Origin: Halobacterium sp. KA-4 | GTDB taxonomy: Archaea; Halobacteriota; Halobacteria; Halobacteriales; Halobacteriaceae | Direction: 5' to 3' | Assembly: GCF_021028995.1 (NCBI RefSeq) | Contig: NZ_JAJJZG010000010.1 | Location: 48,209 to 112,208, forward strand | DNA length: 64,000 nucleotides | Part shown: positions 26,657 through 34,119 of the stretch, piece by piece | Layout: the number at the start of each line of letters is the position of its first letter | Numbering within the stretch: position 1 is the first letter of the stretch | Notes under the pieces: model-generated | Seen by the model: only the letters and a program-made list of their open reading frames with translations | Told to the model about the DNA's origin: nothing | Database searches by the model: none | Made by a program: the position numbers and the translations under genes

Positions 26657-27574
26657 TCAGTCCTCGCGCAGCCGGTCGATGCGCTGGCGCTGCTCGCGGT
26701 GGAGTGAGACCATAATATCGGAGACCACGCCGAACATCACCAACTGGACGCCCAGCAGGAGGAGGACGCCGGCGACCATCGTCAGTGCTTCGTGAGAGAT
26801 GTTTTTCACGAACCAGTCGTAGCCGACGTAGCCAGCGAGCGCGACGCCTGCGGTCCCGAAGACGGCGCCGACGCTTCCGAAGTAGAAGAGGGGGTTGGAC
26901 GTCTTCGCGAGGCTGTACAGCGTGAAGATGATGCGTGCGCCGTCCGAAATCGGGTGGAGGTTCGTCTCCGAGCCCTCCGGTCGCGCACGATAGGTGGTTG
27001 GGACGACTTCGACGGGGATGTTGTGGCGTGCGCACTCGACGGCCATCTCCGTCTCGATGCCGAAGCCCTCCGCGGAGAGGAACATCTGCTTGAACGACTC
27101 GCGGGTGAACGCGCGGTAGCCCGAGAGGATGTCGCCGTAGTCCTCGCCGTGGATACGGTGGAATGCCCGGTTGATGAGGCGGTTCCCAATTTGGTTGAGT
27201 TTCGTCATCGCGCCCGGCTGCATGTCTGCCGTGCGGTCGCCGACGACGTGCTCGGCATCACCAGCGACGAGTGGGTCGAGGAGTCGCGGAGCTTGCTCTG
27301 GTGGATTGGTGGCGTCGCCGTCGAGCAAGAGAACGTACGTCTCGTCGATGTGTTCGACGCCCTCGCGGACCGCTTGGCCTTTTCCGGAGCCCGATTGTTC
27401 GATGACTTCCGCGTCGTGCTCGCGCGCGATCTCTTGGGTGTCGTCCTCGGAGTGGCCGTCGACGACGAGAACGTGGCCGATGCCGACGTCGTAGAGCCCG
27501 TCCACGACGTCGCCGATGGTCTTCGCCTCGTTCCGCGTCGGAACGAGCGCACACACGTCCTCGTAGTCGGTCAT
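26657..27574 (-). CDS. aglJ: Dolichyl-phosphate glycosyltransferase AglJ
   Basis: The protein has 305 residues. It is a GT2-family domain (ALVPTRNEAKTIGDVV; DxD-like LLLDGDATNPP; acceptor region GYRAFTRESF) followed by two C-terminal membrane helices (about residues 225-280). AglJ adds the first sugar of the N-linked glycan onto dolichol phosphate on the cytoplasmic face. A TATA-like run AAGTTTTTTAG lies about 30 nt upstream (27600-27610). It may also be co-transcribed with the 41-aa gene 39 nt upstream, which carries the TrmB-type operator at its start. Confidence 0.9.
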   Translation of the reverse strand: MTDYEDVCALVPTRNEAKTIGDVVDGLYDVGIGHVLVVDGHSEDDTQEIAREHDAEVIEQSGSGKGQAVREGVEHIDETYVLLLDGDATNPPEQAPRLLDPLVAGDAEHVVGDRTADMQPGAMTKLNQIGNRLINRAFHRIHGEDYGDILSGYRAFTRESFKQMFLSAEGFGIETEMAVECARHNIPVEVVPTTYRARPEGSETNLHPISDGARIIFTLYSLAKTSNPLFYFGSVGAVFGTAGVALAGYVGYDWFVKNISHEALTMVAGVLLLLGVQLVMFGVVSDIMVSLHREQRQRIDRLRED

Positions 27575-27613
27575 TAACTGTCCGTCTGCCTCCCGCCGCT
27601 AAAAAACTTGTAT

Positions 27614-27739
27614 TTACTCTTCGTTCCGGCGCTGACTGAGCGTCTCCCAAATCTCTGTGCAGCCCGCACCGTCGGCGACGTCGTCGAGGTGGTCTTCGTC
27701 GGACGGCCGTGTCCGCTCCCCATCAGTTCGGTTACTCAT
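27614..27739 (-). CDS. 41-residue haloarchaeal protein starting inside a TrmB-type operator
   Basis: A 42-codon frame on the minus strand starts at ATG 27739 and stops with TAA at 27614-27616. It encodes an acidic peptide ending DDVADGAGCTEIWETLSQRR. The GAGCTEIWE-like ending resembles small conserved haloarchaeal proteins I have seen, though I cannot name a family. A TATA-like CTTATG lies about 33 nt upstream (27770-27775). The start codon sits inside the palindrome 27730-27752. aglJ follows 39 nt downstream, so the two probably form one operon. Function unknown. Confidence 0.6.
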   Translation of the reverse strand: MSNRTDGERTRPSDEDHLDDVADGAGCTEIWETLSQRRNEE

Positions 27740-27752
27740 CTTCTGAGTAACT
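27730..27752. promoter_or_regulatory. TrmB-type operator 1 (between 41-aa gene/aglJ and trmB-like gene)
   Basis: GGTTACTCA, a 5-nt spacer, then TGAGTAAC: a near-perfect palindrome that fits the TACT-N8-GAGTA pattern remembered for Halobacterium TrmB sites. It matches operator 2 at 28694-28716 in all arm positions but one. On the minus strand it lies between TATA and start codon of the 41-aa gene (repressing position). On the plus strand it lies about 75 nt upstream of the trmB-like gene. Confidence 0.75.
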
Positions 27753-27826
27753 CATTTTGGAGGAGGTGGCATAAGCCTTCCGGAGGGACCGCCACGCTAT
27801 TGGTCGCCAACGGGTAACGCCACGCC

Positions 27827-28669
27827 ATGAGCACGTCCGACGCCGAGGAACTACTCGAACCGCTCGACCTCACCGAGTACGAGCGTACCGCGCTCGAAGA
27901 ATTGTTGATACTCGGACGAACGACGGCACCGGACCTCGCAGAAGCAACCGGGATACCGAAAAACCGCATGTACGGTGTCCTCGATCGGTTAGCCGAGCAG
28001 GGGTTCGTGAAAGTGATTCCGGGTCGGCCGAAGAAGTACCAACCGAAGCCACCCGAGGAGATTCTCGACCGTGCGGTCGAGAACCAGCGACAGGAGTTCG
28101 AGGAGTACCGCCACGACATCGAGGAGGTTCGGGAGGATTTCCTCGACCAGTTCGGGCCGCTGTTCGAGCAAGCCAGCGAGGAAATCACGCCGACCGAGGA
28201 GTTGTTCCACGTCGTCGACGTCGGCGAGCCGAGCGAGCGTGAAACACGGTCGTTGTACCACGAAGCGAACGAAGCGGTGTACGTCATCACGAAGAGTCTC
28301 GAGTACCTCGACAGCATCGAACCGGCACTCGCAGACGCGCTCGACCGTGGGGTTACGGTTCGAATGCTCTTTCTGAATCCCGATCACCTCGACGACGAGA
28401 ACCGGAGAATCCAAACCGGGATTGTCGACACCCTTCGAGACGAGTACCCGAGTGTCGAGTTGCGGTTCAGCGAGAGTCCGCTCCCGTGGCGCGGCACGTT
28501 CGTCGACCCGAGTATGGACTACGAAACTGGGAAGGCCATTCTGTTGGTCGAGGAAAACGACGTTCCATTGAGCATGCGACAGGCTGCGGTCACGGAGAAC
28601 GGTTCGTTCGTTGCTGGTTTGAGTCGGTATTTCGACCTCGTCTGGAAGCACGAGGTTCTTGACCGGTGA
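27827..28669 (+). CDS. TrmB-family transcription regulator
   Basis: The protein has 280 residues. The N-terminal winged helix (LTEYERTALEELLILGRTTAPDLAEATGIPKNRMYGVLDRLAEQG) is the TrmB DNA-binding domain. A coiled helix follows (about residues 85-130), then a PLD-like C-terminal domain (AVYVITKSLEYLDSI, VTVRMLFLNPDHL) that in TrmB proteins binds sugar. It is flanked on both sides by matching palindromes in front of glycosylation genes, so it is probably their local regulator and perhaps autoregulated. It is shorter than full sugar-sensing TrmB (about 350 residues), so its ligand is uncertain. Confidence 0.88.
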   Translation: MSTSDAEELLEPLDLTEYERTALEELLILGRTTAPDLAEATGIPKNRMYGVLDRLAEQGFVKVIPGRPKKYQPKPPEEILDRAVENQRQEFEEYRHDIEEVREDFLDQFGPLFEQASEEITPTEELFHVVDVGEPSERETRSLYHEANEAVYVITKSLEYLDSIEPALADALDRGVTVRMLFLNPDHLDDENRRIQTGIVDTLRDEYPSVELRFSESPLPWRGTFVDPSMDYETGKAILLVEENDVPLSMRQAAVTENGSFVAGLSRYFDLVWKHEVLDR

Positions 28670-28693
28670 GCTGAACAGAAGGTTTATGGATGT

Positions 28694-28716
28694 GGTTACT
28701 CACTTTCTGAGTAACC
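28694..28716. promoter_or_regulatory. TrmB-type operator 2 (NDP-sugar operon)
   Basis: GGTTACTCA, 5-nt spacer, TGAGTAACC: a perfect 9-bp-arm palindrome ending one base before the ATG of the sulfoquinovose-synthase-like gene. A TATA box (GGTTTAT, 28681-28687) lies just upstream, so a bound regulator would cover the transcription start and repress. It again matches TACT-N8-GAGTA. Confidence 0.8.
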
Positions 28717-29859
28717 ATGACCGTGCTACTGACCGGTGCAGACGGCTACCTCGGTTGGCCGACCACGCTTCGCCTCGCGAACCGCCTCGACGAGCGCATC
28801 GTCGCTGTCGACAACTTTGCCCGACGAGAATGGGTTTCGGAATCCGGTAGCGTCTCCGCAATTCCCATCGACGACGCTGACGACCGCTTCGGCGAGCTCG
28901 AGGGTGTGAGTTTCGTCGAAGGAGACCTCTCAAATCGTGACTTCGTCAACCAGCTCCTCGAAGTCCACGAACCCGACACCGTGCTCCACGCGGCGGCGCA
29001 GCCGAGTGCGCCGTACTCCAGTATCAACGGCGAGCGCGCGCTCTACACACAGCAGAACAACATCTCGATGACGCTCAACCTCCTCCACGGCCTCCACGAG
29101 GCCGGCCTAGAGGATACGCACTTCATCGAGACGACGACGACGGGCATCTACGGCGCCCCCGAGTTCCCCATTCCGGAAGGAGGCGCCAAGATGGAGAATC
29201 AGGGAGAACGCGACGAAGTCCCCTTCCCTGCGATGGGCGGCAGTTGGTACCACCAGACGAAATCATTCGACGCCGCGAATATGCGGCTCGCCGAGACGGA
29301 GTTCGACCTCGACATCAGCGACGTTCGAACCGCAATCGTCTACGGCACCGAGACGGAGGAAACACGAAACACCGGCCGCCCGACCCGGTTCGACTTCGAC
29401 TACTACTTCGGGACAGTCGTCAACCGGTTCTGCGCGCAAGCCGTCGCCGGGTACCCCATTACGGTCTACGGGAAGGGCGAACAGCGGAAGCCGATGGTCA
29501 GTCTCCAGGACGCCGTCGAAAGCCTCGTGAACCTCGTCGAGCGCGGGCACTCCGGCGGCGGCATCGACGTGTACAACCAGACCACCCGCCCGGTCGCAAT
29601 CGTCGAACTCGCAGAAACTATCGCCGAAGTCGGCGAGGAGTTCGACCTCGACGCGGAGGTCGAGCACTTCGAAAACCCCCGTGAAGAGGACGAGGAACAC
29701 AAGATGGAGATGGAGAACGACCGCTTCGAGGAGCTCGTCGGCAGCCAACAGCAGACGCTCGAGGAAGGTGTCCGCGACATCCTCGGAACCCTCGTCGAAC
29801 AGAGAGACCGCATCACCGCCCACGAGGACCGCTTCCTACCGGGGGTGCTGACGGATTAA
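28717..29859 (+). CDS. UDP-sulfoquinovose synthase-like SDR (SQD1/Agl3 type)
   Basis: The protein has 380 residues. It is an extended SDR with the SQD1-type opening GADGYLGWPTTLRLANR and VDNFARREWVSESG, the AAQPSAPYSS segment, TTTGIYG and the catalytic Y-x-x-x-K in YHQTKSFD. SQD1 and the archaeal Agl3 convert UDP-glucose plus sulfite to UDP-sulfoquinovose, a sugar of sulfolipids and of the Sulfolobus N-glycan. It is the first gene of a six-gene NDP-sugar operon, directly downstream of operator 2. The reaction is inferred by family; a related dehydratase activity is possible. Confidence 0.82.
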   Translation: MTVLLTGADGYLGWPTTLRLANRLDERIVAVDNFARREWVSESGSVSAIPIDDADDRFGELEGVSFVEGDLSNRDFVNQLLEVHEPDTVLHAAAQPSAPYSSINGERALYTQQNNISMTLNLLHGLHEAGLEDTHFIETTTTGIYGAPEFPIPEGGAKMENQGERDEVPFPAMGGSWYHQTKSFDAANMRLAETEFDLDISDVRTAIVYGTETEETRNTGRPTRFDFDYYFGTVVNRFCAQAVAGYPITVYGKGEQRKPMVSLQDAVESLVNLVERGHSGGGIDVYNQTTRPVAIVELAETIAEVGEEFDLDAEVEHFENPREEDEEHKMEMENDRFEELVGSQQQTLEEGVRDILGTLVEQRDRITAHEDRFLPGVLTD

Positions 29860-30754
29860 CGTCCTCGTTACTGGCGGCGCGGGGTATATCGGCAGCGCGT
29901 TGCTCCCCGAACTCGTCGCTCGTGGCCACGACGTGCGCATCCTCGACGACTTCTCGCTGTCGAGCCCGCGGAACCTCACTGCGGTCTCGACGGACGACTA
30001 CGAGTTCGTCCGTGGCGACGTGAGGGACAGCGATGCAGTCGAACGTGCAGTCGAGGACGTAGACACCATAATACACCTCGCCGCAATCACGGGCGCGGCG
30101 ACGTCCCACGAGATTCGCGAGGAGGTCAACGACGTGAATGTCGAAGGGACGAAAGCTGTCGTGGATGCTGCTGTGGACGCCGGTGTCGAACGCGTCGTGC
30201 TCGCGAGCTCGTGTAACGTCTACGGAAGCGCGTACGACCGTGACATCGTGGAGGACGACGCGGTAGCTCCGCCGAACCCGTACGCGGAGTCGAAAGTCGC
30301 GGCCGAGCAGTACTGTCGAAACGCCGACGTGGAGACGGTCTCGATGCGGCTCGCCACGAACTTCGGATGGAGCCCTGGCGTCCGGTTCAACCTCGTCGTG
30401 AATACGTTCACCTTCCGCGCGCTCGTCGGCGAACCGTTGACCGTGTACGGAGACGGCAGCAACTGGCGGCCGTTCATTCACGTACTTGACGCCGCACGAG
30501 CGTACGCAGACGCGCTCGACTGGGAGCCCGGCACGTACAACGTTGGCCTCGACAATTTCCGTATCGAAGAAATCGCCGAGCTCGTCGAATCGACCGTCGG
30601 CGAATCGGTCGACATCACCTACCAGCACGAGCAAGACCCCGGGCCCTCGTACCACGTGAACTTCGAGAAGGCACGCGAACAGGGCTTCGAACCGACGCAC
30701 ACGCTGACCGAGGGTGTCAAATCCCTCGCGTCTCACTTCACCAACCATGACTGA
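29855..30754 (+). CDS. NAD-dependent sugar epimerase/dehydratase, ATT start
   Basis: The protein has 299 residues. It is an extended SDR with VLVTGGAGYIGSALLPELVARGH, ILDDFSLSSPRNL, ASSCNVYGSA and the catalytic Tyr/Lys in NPYAESKVAAEQ. The dinucleotide-binding motif begins right after the upstream stop, and an in-frame TGA lies just before it. No ATG, GTG or TTG can give a complete protein: the only suitable codon is ATT at 29855-29857, overlapping the upstream TAA. A TTG at 29900 would delete the binding motif. It acts on a nucleotide sugar in the same operon; exact product unknown. Confidence 0.82.
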   Translation: MNVLVTGGAGYIGSALLPELVARGHDVRILDDFSLSSPRNLTAVSTDDYEFVRGDVRDSDAVERAVEDVDTIIHLAAITGAATSHEIREEVNDVNVEGTKAVVDAAVDAGVERVVLASSCNVYGSAYDRDIVEDDAVAPPNPYAESKVAAEQYCRNADVETVSMRLATNFGWSPGVRFNLVVNTFTFRALVGEPLTVYGDGSNWRPFIHVLDAARAYADALDWEPGTYNVGLDNFRIEEIAELVESTVGESVDITYQHEQDPGPSYHVNFEKAREQGFEPTHTLTEGVKSLASHFTNHD

Positions 30755-31703
30755 AACTCACACTGTCGGTATCACGGGTGCCGCGGGCTACATCGGGTCC
30801 CGCGTCACGAAGAACCTCCTCGAATCCGGCCACGAGGTCGTCCCCGTGGACAACTTCCACGCTGCGAAAGTCGAGGCCATCGACGGGACAGAAGTATTAG
30901 ACGGGGACGTACGCGACCGAGACACCATCGCCGAGCAGTTCGGTGACGTCGACATCCTCTTCCATTTGGCCGCGCTGACCGGCGTCGAAGAGTGCGACGA
31001 ACACGTCGACGAGGCGTTCGAAGTGAACGTCCGTGGGACCGAGAACGTCGCTCGGTTCTGTCGCAGCTCCGGGACACCACTCGTGTTCCCGTGTAGCATG
31101 GCTATTCTCGGGGAGCCAGTAGACCTCCCCATCTCATCGGACCACCCACGTGACCCCGTCAACACATACGGCCTGACCAAGCGCCTGAGCGAGGACGACA
31201 TCCACGTGCTGGCGAAACACTCCTTCCCGGCACACGTGTACATGAAGTCGAACCTCTACGGCCACCACGAAGTCGGTGGGCAAACGGTCGGCAAGCGGAC
31301 GGTCATCAACATCTTCGTCGAGAAAGCACTCAACGACGAGACGTTGACCGTGCACGAGCCCGGGACACAGGCTCGGGACTTCGTTCACGTGAAAGACGTC
31401 GCACGCGCCTACGAACAATCGATGGACTTCCTCCTCGGAGAGAACGATGACGGCGCTCGGACGCTCCCACTTGCGAGCGGTGAGGACATGAGTGTCCTCG
31501 ACCTCGCGAATCTCGTACAGCGGGTCACGCGGAAAGAACGCGGCTACGAGCCGGAAATCGAACTCATCGAGAACCCGCGCGGTGAGGAAGCCGCTGGGTC
31601 GGACTTCAGCGTCGACACCGACGAAGCACGAGACGCAATCGGGTTCGAGGCCGAGCACAGCGTCGAGGAGACCGTTCGGGACCTGCTCTCGGAGGCGGAG
31701 TGA
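30747..31703 (+). CDS. NAD-dependent sugar epimerase/dehydratase
   Basis: The protein has 318 residues from the ATG at 30747, overlapping the previous gene by 8 nt. It is an extended SDR with GITGAAGYIGSRVTKNLLESGH, LFHLAALTGVEE and a TYGLTKRLSEDD Tyr-Lys pair. The usual SSxxVYG strand reads PCSMAILGEP, which is slightly unusual. The third gene of the NDP-sugar operon, it probably modifies the same sugar nucleotide as its neighbour. Substrate cannot be assigned. Confidence 0.85.
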   Translation: MTETHTVGITGAAGYIGSRVTKNLLESGHEVVPVDNFHAAKVEAIDGTEVLDGDVRDRDTIAEQFGDVDILFHLAALTGVEECDEHVDEAFEVNVRGTENVARFCRSSGTPLVFPCSMAILGEPVDLPISSDHPRDPVNTYGLTKRLSEDDIHVLAKHSFPAHVYMKSNLYGHHEVGGQTVGKRTVINIFVEKALNDETLTVHEPGTQARDFVHVKDVARAYEQSMDFLLGENDDGARTLPLASGEDMSVLDLANLVQRVTRKERGYEPEIELIENPRGEEAAGSDFSVDTDEARDAIGFEAEHSVEETVRDLLSEAE

Positions 31704-31733
31704 GATGTCCGCGACGTTCTGGAGGGGGTGCTG

Positions 31734-32930
31734 ATGCAGTCGGTTGTTCTCGCTGCAGGTGAAGGGACGCGGATGCGGCCACTTACTGCGCGGCGTCCGA
31801 AACCCATGCTTCCCGTCGGGGACAAGCCACTCGTCGCACACACCGTCGACGCCGCGGTGGAGGCAGGCGCGTCGAGAATCGTGCTCGTCGTCGGCTACGA
31901 GGCGGACGCCGTCAGGAAGCACTTCGGTGACGAGTACGGCGGTGTTCCAGTCGAGTACGCTGTTCAGGAACGCCAGGAGGGGACGGCGGATGCCGTGCGT
32001 GCTGCCCGCGACCAGCTCGACGACGCGCCGTTCGTCGTGTTGAACGGCGACGACCTCTACGATGCGGAATCACTCAGTGACCTCTACGAGGCCGCGCCCG
32101 CAGTCGGAACGTACGAAGTCGAGGATCCACGCCCGTACGGTGTCTTCGATGTCGTTGACGGTGTCGTAACGGACATCGTCGAGAAGCCCGACGACCCGCC
32201 GTCGAACATGGTGAACGTGGGAGCGTACGCGTTCCCCGCCGCTGCCCAACGCTGGCTCGACGTTACGGAGAGCGAGCGCGGTGAATACGAACTGACTGAC
32301 GTCTTGGCTCACGTCATCGACGAATACGAAGTGTCGGCCGTCGACGTCTCGTTCTGGATGGGCGTCGGTCGCCCCTGGGAACTCCTCGAAGCCAACGAGT
32401 GGGCTCTCGGCGATCTTACTCAGCGTATTGACGGTGACGTGCACGCGGACGCGGATCTCCGTGGCCCGGTCGTCGTCGAGGAGGGAGCGACTATCGATGC
32501 CGGCGTCGTCATCGAAGGACCGGTTCTCGTTCGCGAGGGAGCGACTGTCGGACCGAACGCGTACGTTCGTGGCCACACCGCCGTAGGACTGGATGCGAAG
32601 ATCGGCGCATCCGTGGAAGTCAAGAACTCGGTTCTGATGGCGGATGCGTCGGTCCCTCACCTCTCTTACGTCGGGGACTCGGTGCTCGGTCGGGACGTCA
32701 ATTTCGGCGCGGGGACGACGGTCGCAAACCTCCGCCACGACGACGAGAACGTCCGCGTTCGTGTGAAGGGTGAGGCTGTCGACACTGGGCGTCGGAAGTT
32801 CGGCGTCGTCGCCGGCGACGGCGCGAAGACGGGAATCGACACCAGTCTGAATGCTGGTGTCAAGCTCGGTGCAGAAGCGAAGACAGCGCCCGGAGAAGTT
32901 GTCACGCGGGACAGGGACACAGAGTATTAA
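31734..32930 (+). CDS. Bifunctional sugar-1-phosphate nucleotidylyltransferase/acetyltransferase (GlmU-like)
   Basis: The protein has 398 residues. The nucleotidyltransferase domain begins VVLAAGEGTRMRPLTARRPKPM, with VVLNGDDLY as the metal-binding strand. The C-terminal left-handed beta helix of hexapeptide repeats (about residues 235-390) carries the acetyltransferase motifs SVLGRDVNFGAGTTVANLRHD and KFGVVAGDGAKTGI. It would make UDP-GlcNAc from glucosamine-1-phosphate. A GGAGG run lies about 9 nt before the ATG, one of the few Shine-Dalgarno-like sites here. It is in the operon with glmS. Confidence 0.87.
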   Translation: MQSVVLAAGEGTRMRPLTARRPKPMLPVGDKPLVAHTVDAAVEAGASRIVLVVGYEADAVRKHFGDEYGGVPVEYAVQERQEGTADAVRAARDQLDDAPFVVLNGDDLYDAESLSDLYEAAPAVGTYEVEDPRPYGVFDVVDGVVTDIVEKPDDPPSNMVNVGAYAFPAAAQRWLDVTESERGEYELTDVLAHVIDEYEVSAVDVSFWMGVGRPWELLEANEWALGDLTQRIDGDVHADADLRGPVVVEEGATIDAGVVIEGPVLVREGATVGPNAYVRGHTAVGLDAKIGASVEVKNSVLMADASVPHLSYVGDSVLGRDVNFGAGTTVANLRHDDENVRVRVKGEAVDTGRRKFGVVAGDGAKTGIDTSLNAGVKLGAEAKTAPGEVVTRDRDTEY

Positions 32931-32954
32931 GGACGTTACACGAAACACCGAACC

Positions 32955-34118
32955 ATGAAGGCAGTCATACTAGCGGCGGGCGAGGGGACACGGCTTCGGC
33001 CGCTGACGCTCGCCCGCCCGAAACCGATGCTCCCGGTCGCCAACCAGCCGTTGCTCGAACACGTCGTCGACGCCGTCCGAGAGGCCGGCATCAACGAGGT
33101 CGTGTTCGTCGTCGGTTACGAGCGCGAGCGCATCCAGAGTTACTTCGGCGACGGGGACGACTGGGGAATCGACATCGAGTACGCTGTACAAGAGAAACAG
33201 CTCGGAACCGGACACGCACTCCTGCAGGCCGAGCCGTACGTCGACGGAGAGTTCGTCGCGCTGAACGGGGACCGAATTCTGGACCCGTCGGCAGTCTCGA
33301 AGGTTGTCGATGCGCACCGGGACCGCAGCCATTCGGTGATGGCCGTAACCCGCGTCGAAGAACCGACCAACTACGGCGTCGTCGAATTCGACGGGCGACA
33401 AGTCACCTCGATCGAGGAGAAACCGCCGACGCACGCGGTTTCGGCGGATACTATTAATGCCGGAGTATACGCGCTTGAGGAGTCTATCTTCGACGACCTC
33501 CGGTCTTCCGAAACAGACGGGGAACTCGCAATCACGACGACGCTGCGCGAGTACGCCGCCCGCGGCGACCTGACGGCGGTTCGGTTCGACGGACTCTGGC
33601 TCGACGTCTCCTACCTGTGGGACCTCGTGACGGTGAACGCACAGGTCATCGACCAGTTCGGCGCACCGCGTGGCGACTCGGCCTCCGCTCACGACGAGAG
33701 CACGGTCGCCGACGCAGTCGCGCTCGGCGGGGACGTTCGAGTGCGTCCGAGTGCGGTCGTCCTTCCAGGGACAGCGCTCGGTGACAACGTCGAAATTGGC
33801 GCGAACGCTACTGTCTCGAACGCCGTCGTTCTCCCGGATGCGACAATCAAGGATGGGGCAGTCGTCAAAGACTGTATCGTCGGGGCGAACGCCTCGGTCG
33901 GACCCAATACGACCATCGAGGGCGGAAACGCGGACGTCGTCGTCGACGGCGAGGTTCATGAGGACGTCCGCCTCGGTGGCGTTCTCGGCGACAACACCTC
34001 ACTCGGCGGCGCGGTCGCTGTGGCGCCCGGAAGTGTTCTCGGAAACGAAGCGGACGTCGAATCCGGCGCTGTCGTCGACGGGTACGTTGAGGACGGCGCG
34101 GTCGTTCGGAGGGGATAA
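32955..34118 (+). CDS. Sugar-1-phosphate nucleotidylyltransferase with hexapeptide repeats
   Basis: The protein has 387 residues. The NTP-transferase domain (VILAAGEGTRLRPLTLARPKPM; FVALNGDRILD) is followed by hexapeptide repeats (about residues 255-385) that are more degenerate than in the previous gene and lack its acetyltransferase motifs. It is probably a UDP- or dTDP-sugar pyrophosphorylase paired with the GlmU-like neighbour, 24 nt downstream in the same operon. Paralogy with the upstream gene is clear from the shared start of both proteins. Confidence 0.84.
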   Translation: MKAVILAAGEGTRLRPLTLARPKPMLPVANQPLLEHVVDAVREAGINEVVFVVGYERERIQSYFGDGDDWGIDIEYAVQEKQLGTGHALLQAEPYVDGEFVALNGDRILDPSAVSKVVDAHRDRSHSVMAVTRVEEPTNYGVVEFDGRQVTSIEEKPPTHAVSADTINAGVYALEESIFDDLRSSETDGELAITTTLREYAARGDLTAVRFDGLWLDVSYLWDLVTVNAQVIDQFGAPRGDSASAHDESTVADAVALGGDVRVRPSAVVLPGTALGDNVEIGANATVSNAVVLPDATIKDGAVVKDCIVGANASVGPNTTIEGGNADVVVDGEVHEDVRLGGVLGDNTSLGGAVAVAPGSVLGNEADVESGAVVDGYVEDGAVVRRG

Positions 34119-34119
34119 C

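Noticed and set aside
27736..28317. 193-codon minus-strand frame opposite the TrmB-like gene
   Set aside because: It is a shadow frame; Ser/Arg-rich with no domain, while the plus strand has a clear winged helix.
33670..34119. N-terminal extension of GlmS by 150 codons
   Set aside because: It overlaps the upstream nucleotidyltransferase in another frame; GlmS must start at M-CGIIGY to expose its catalytic Cys.
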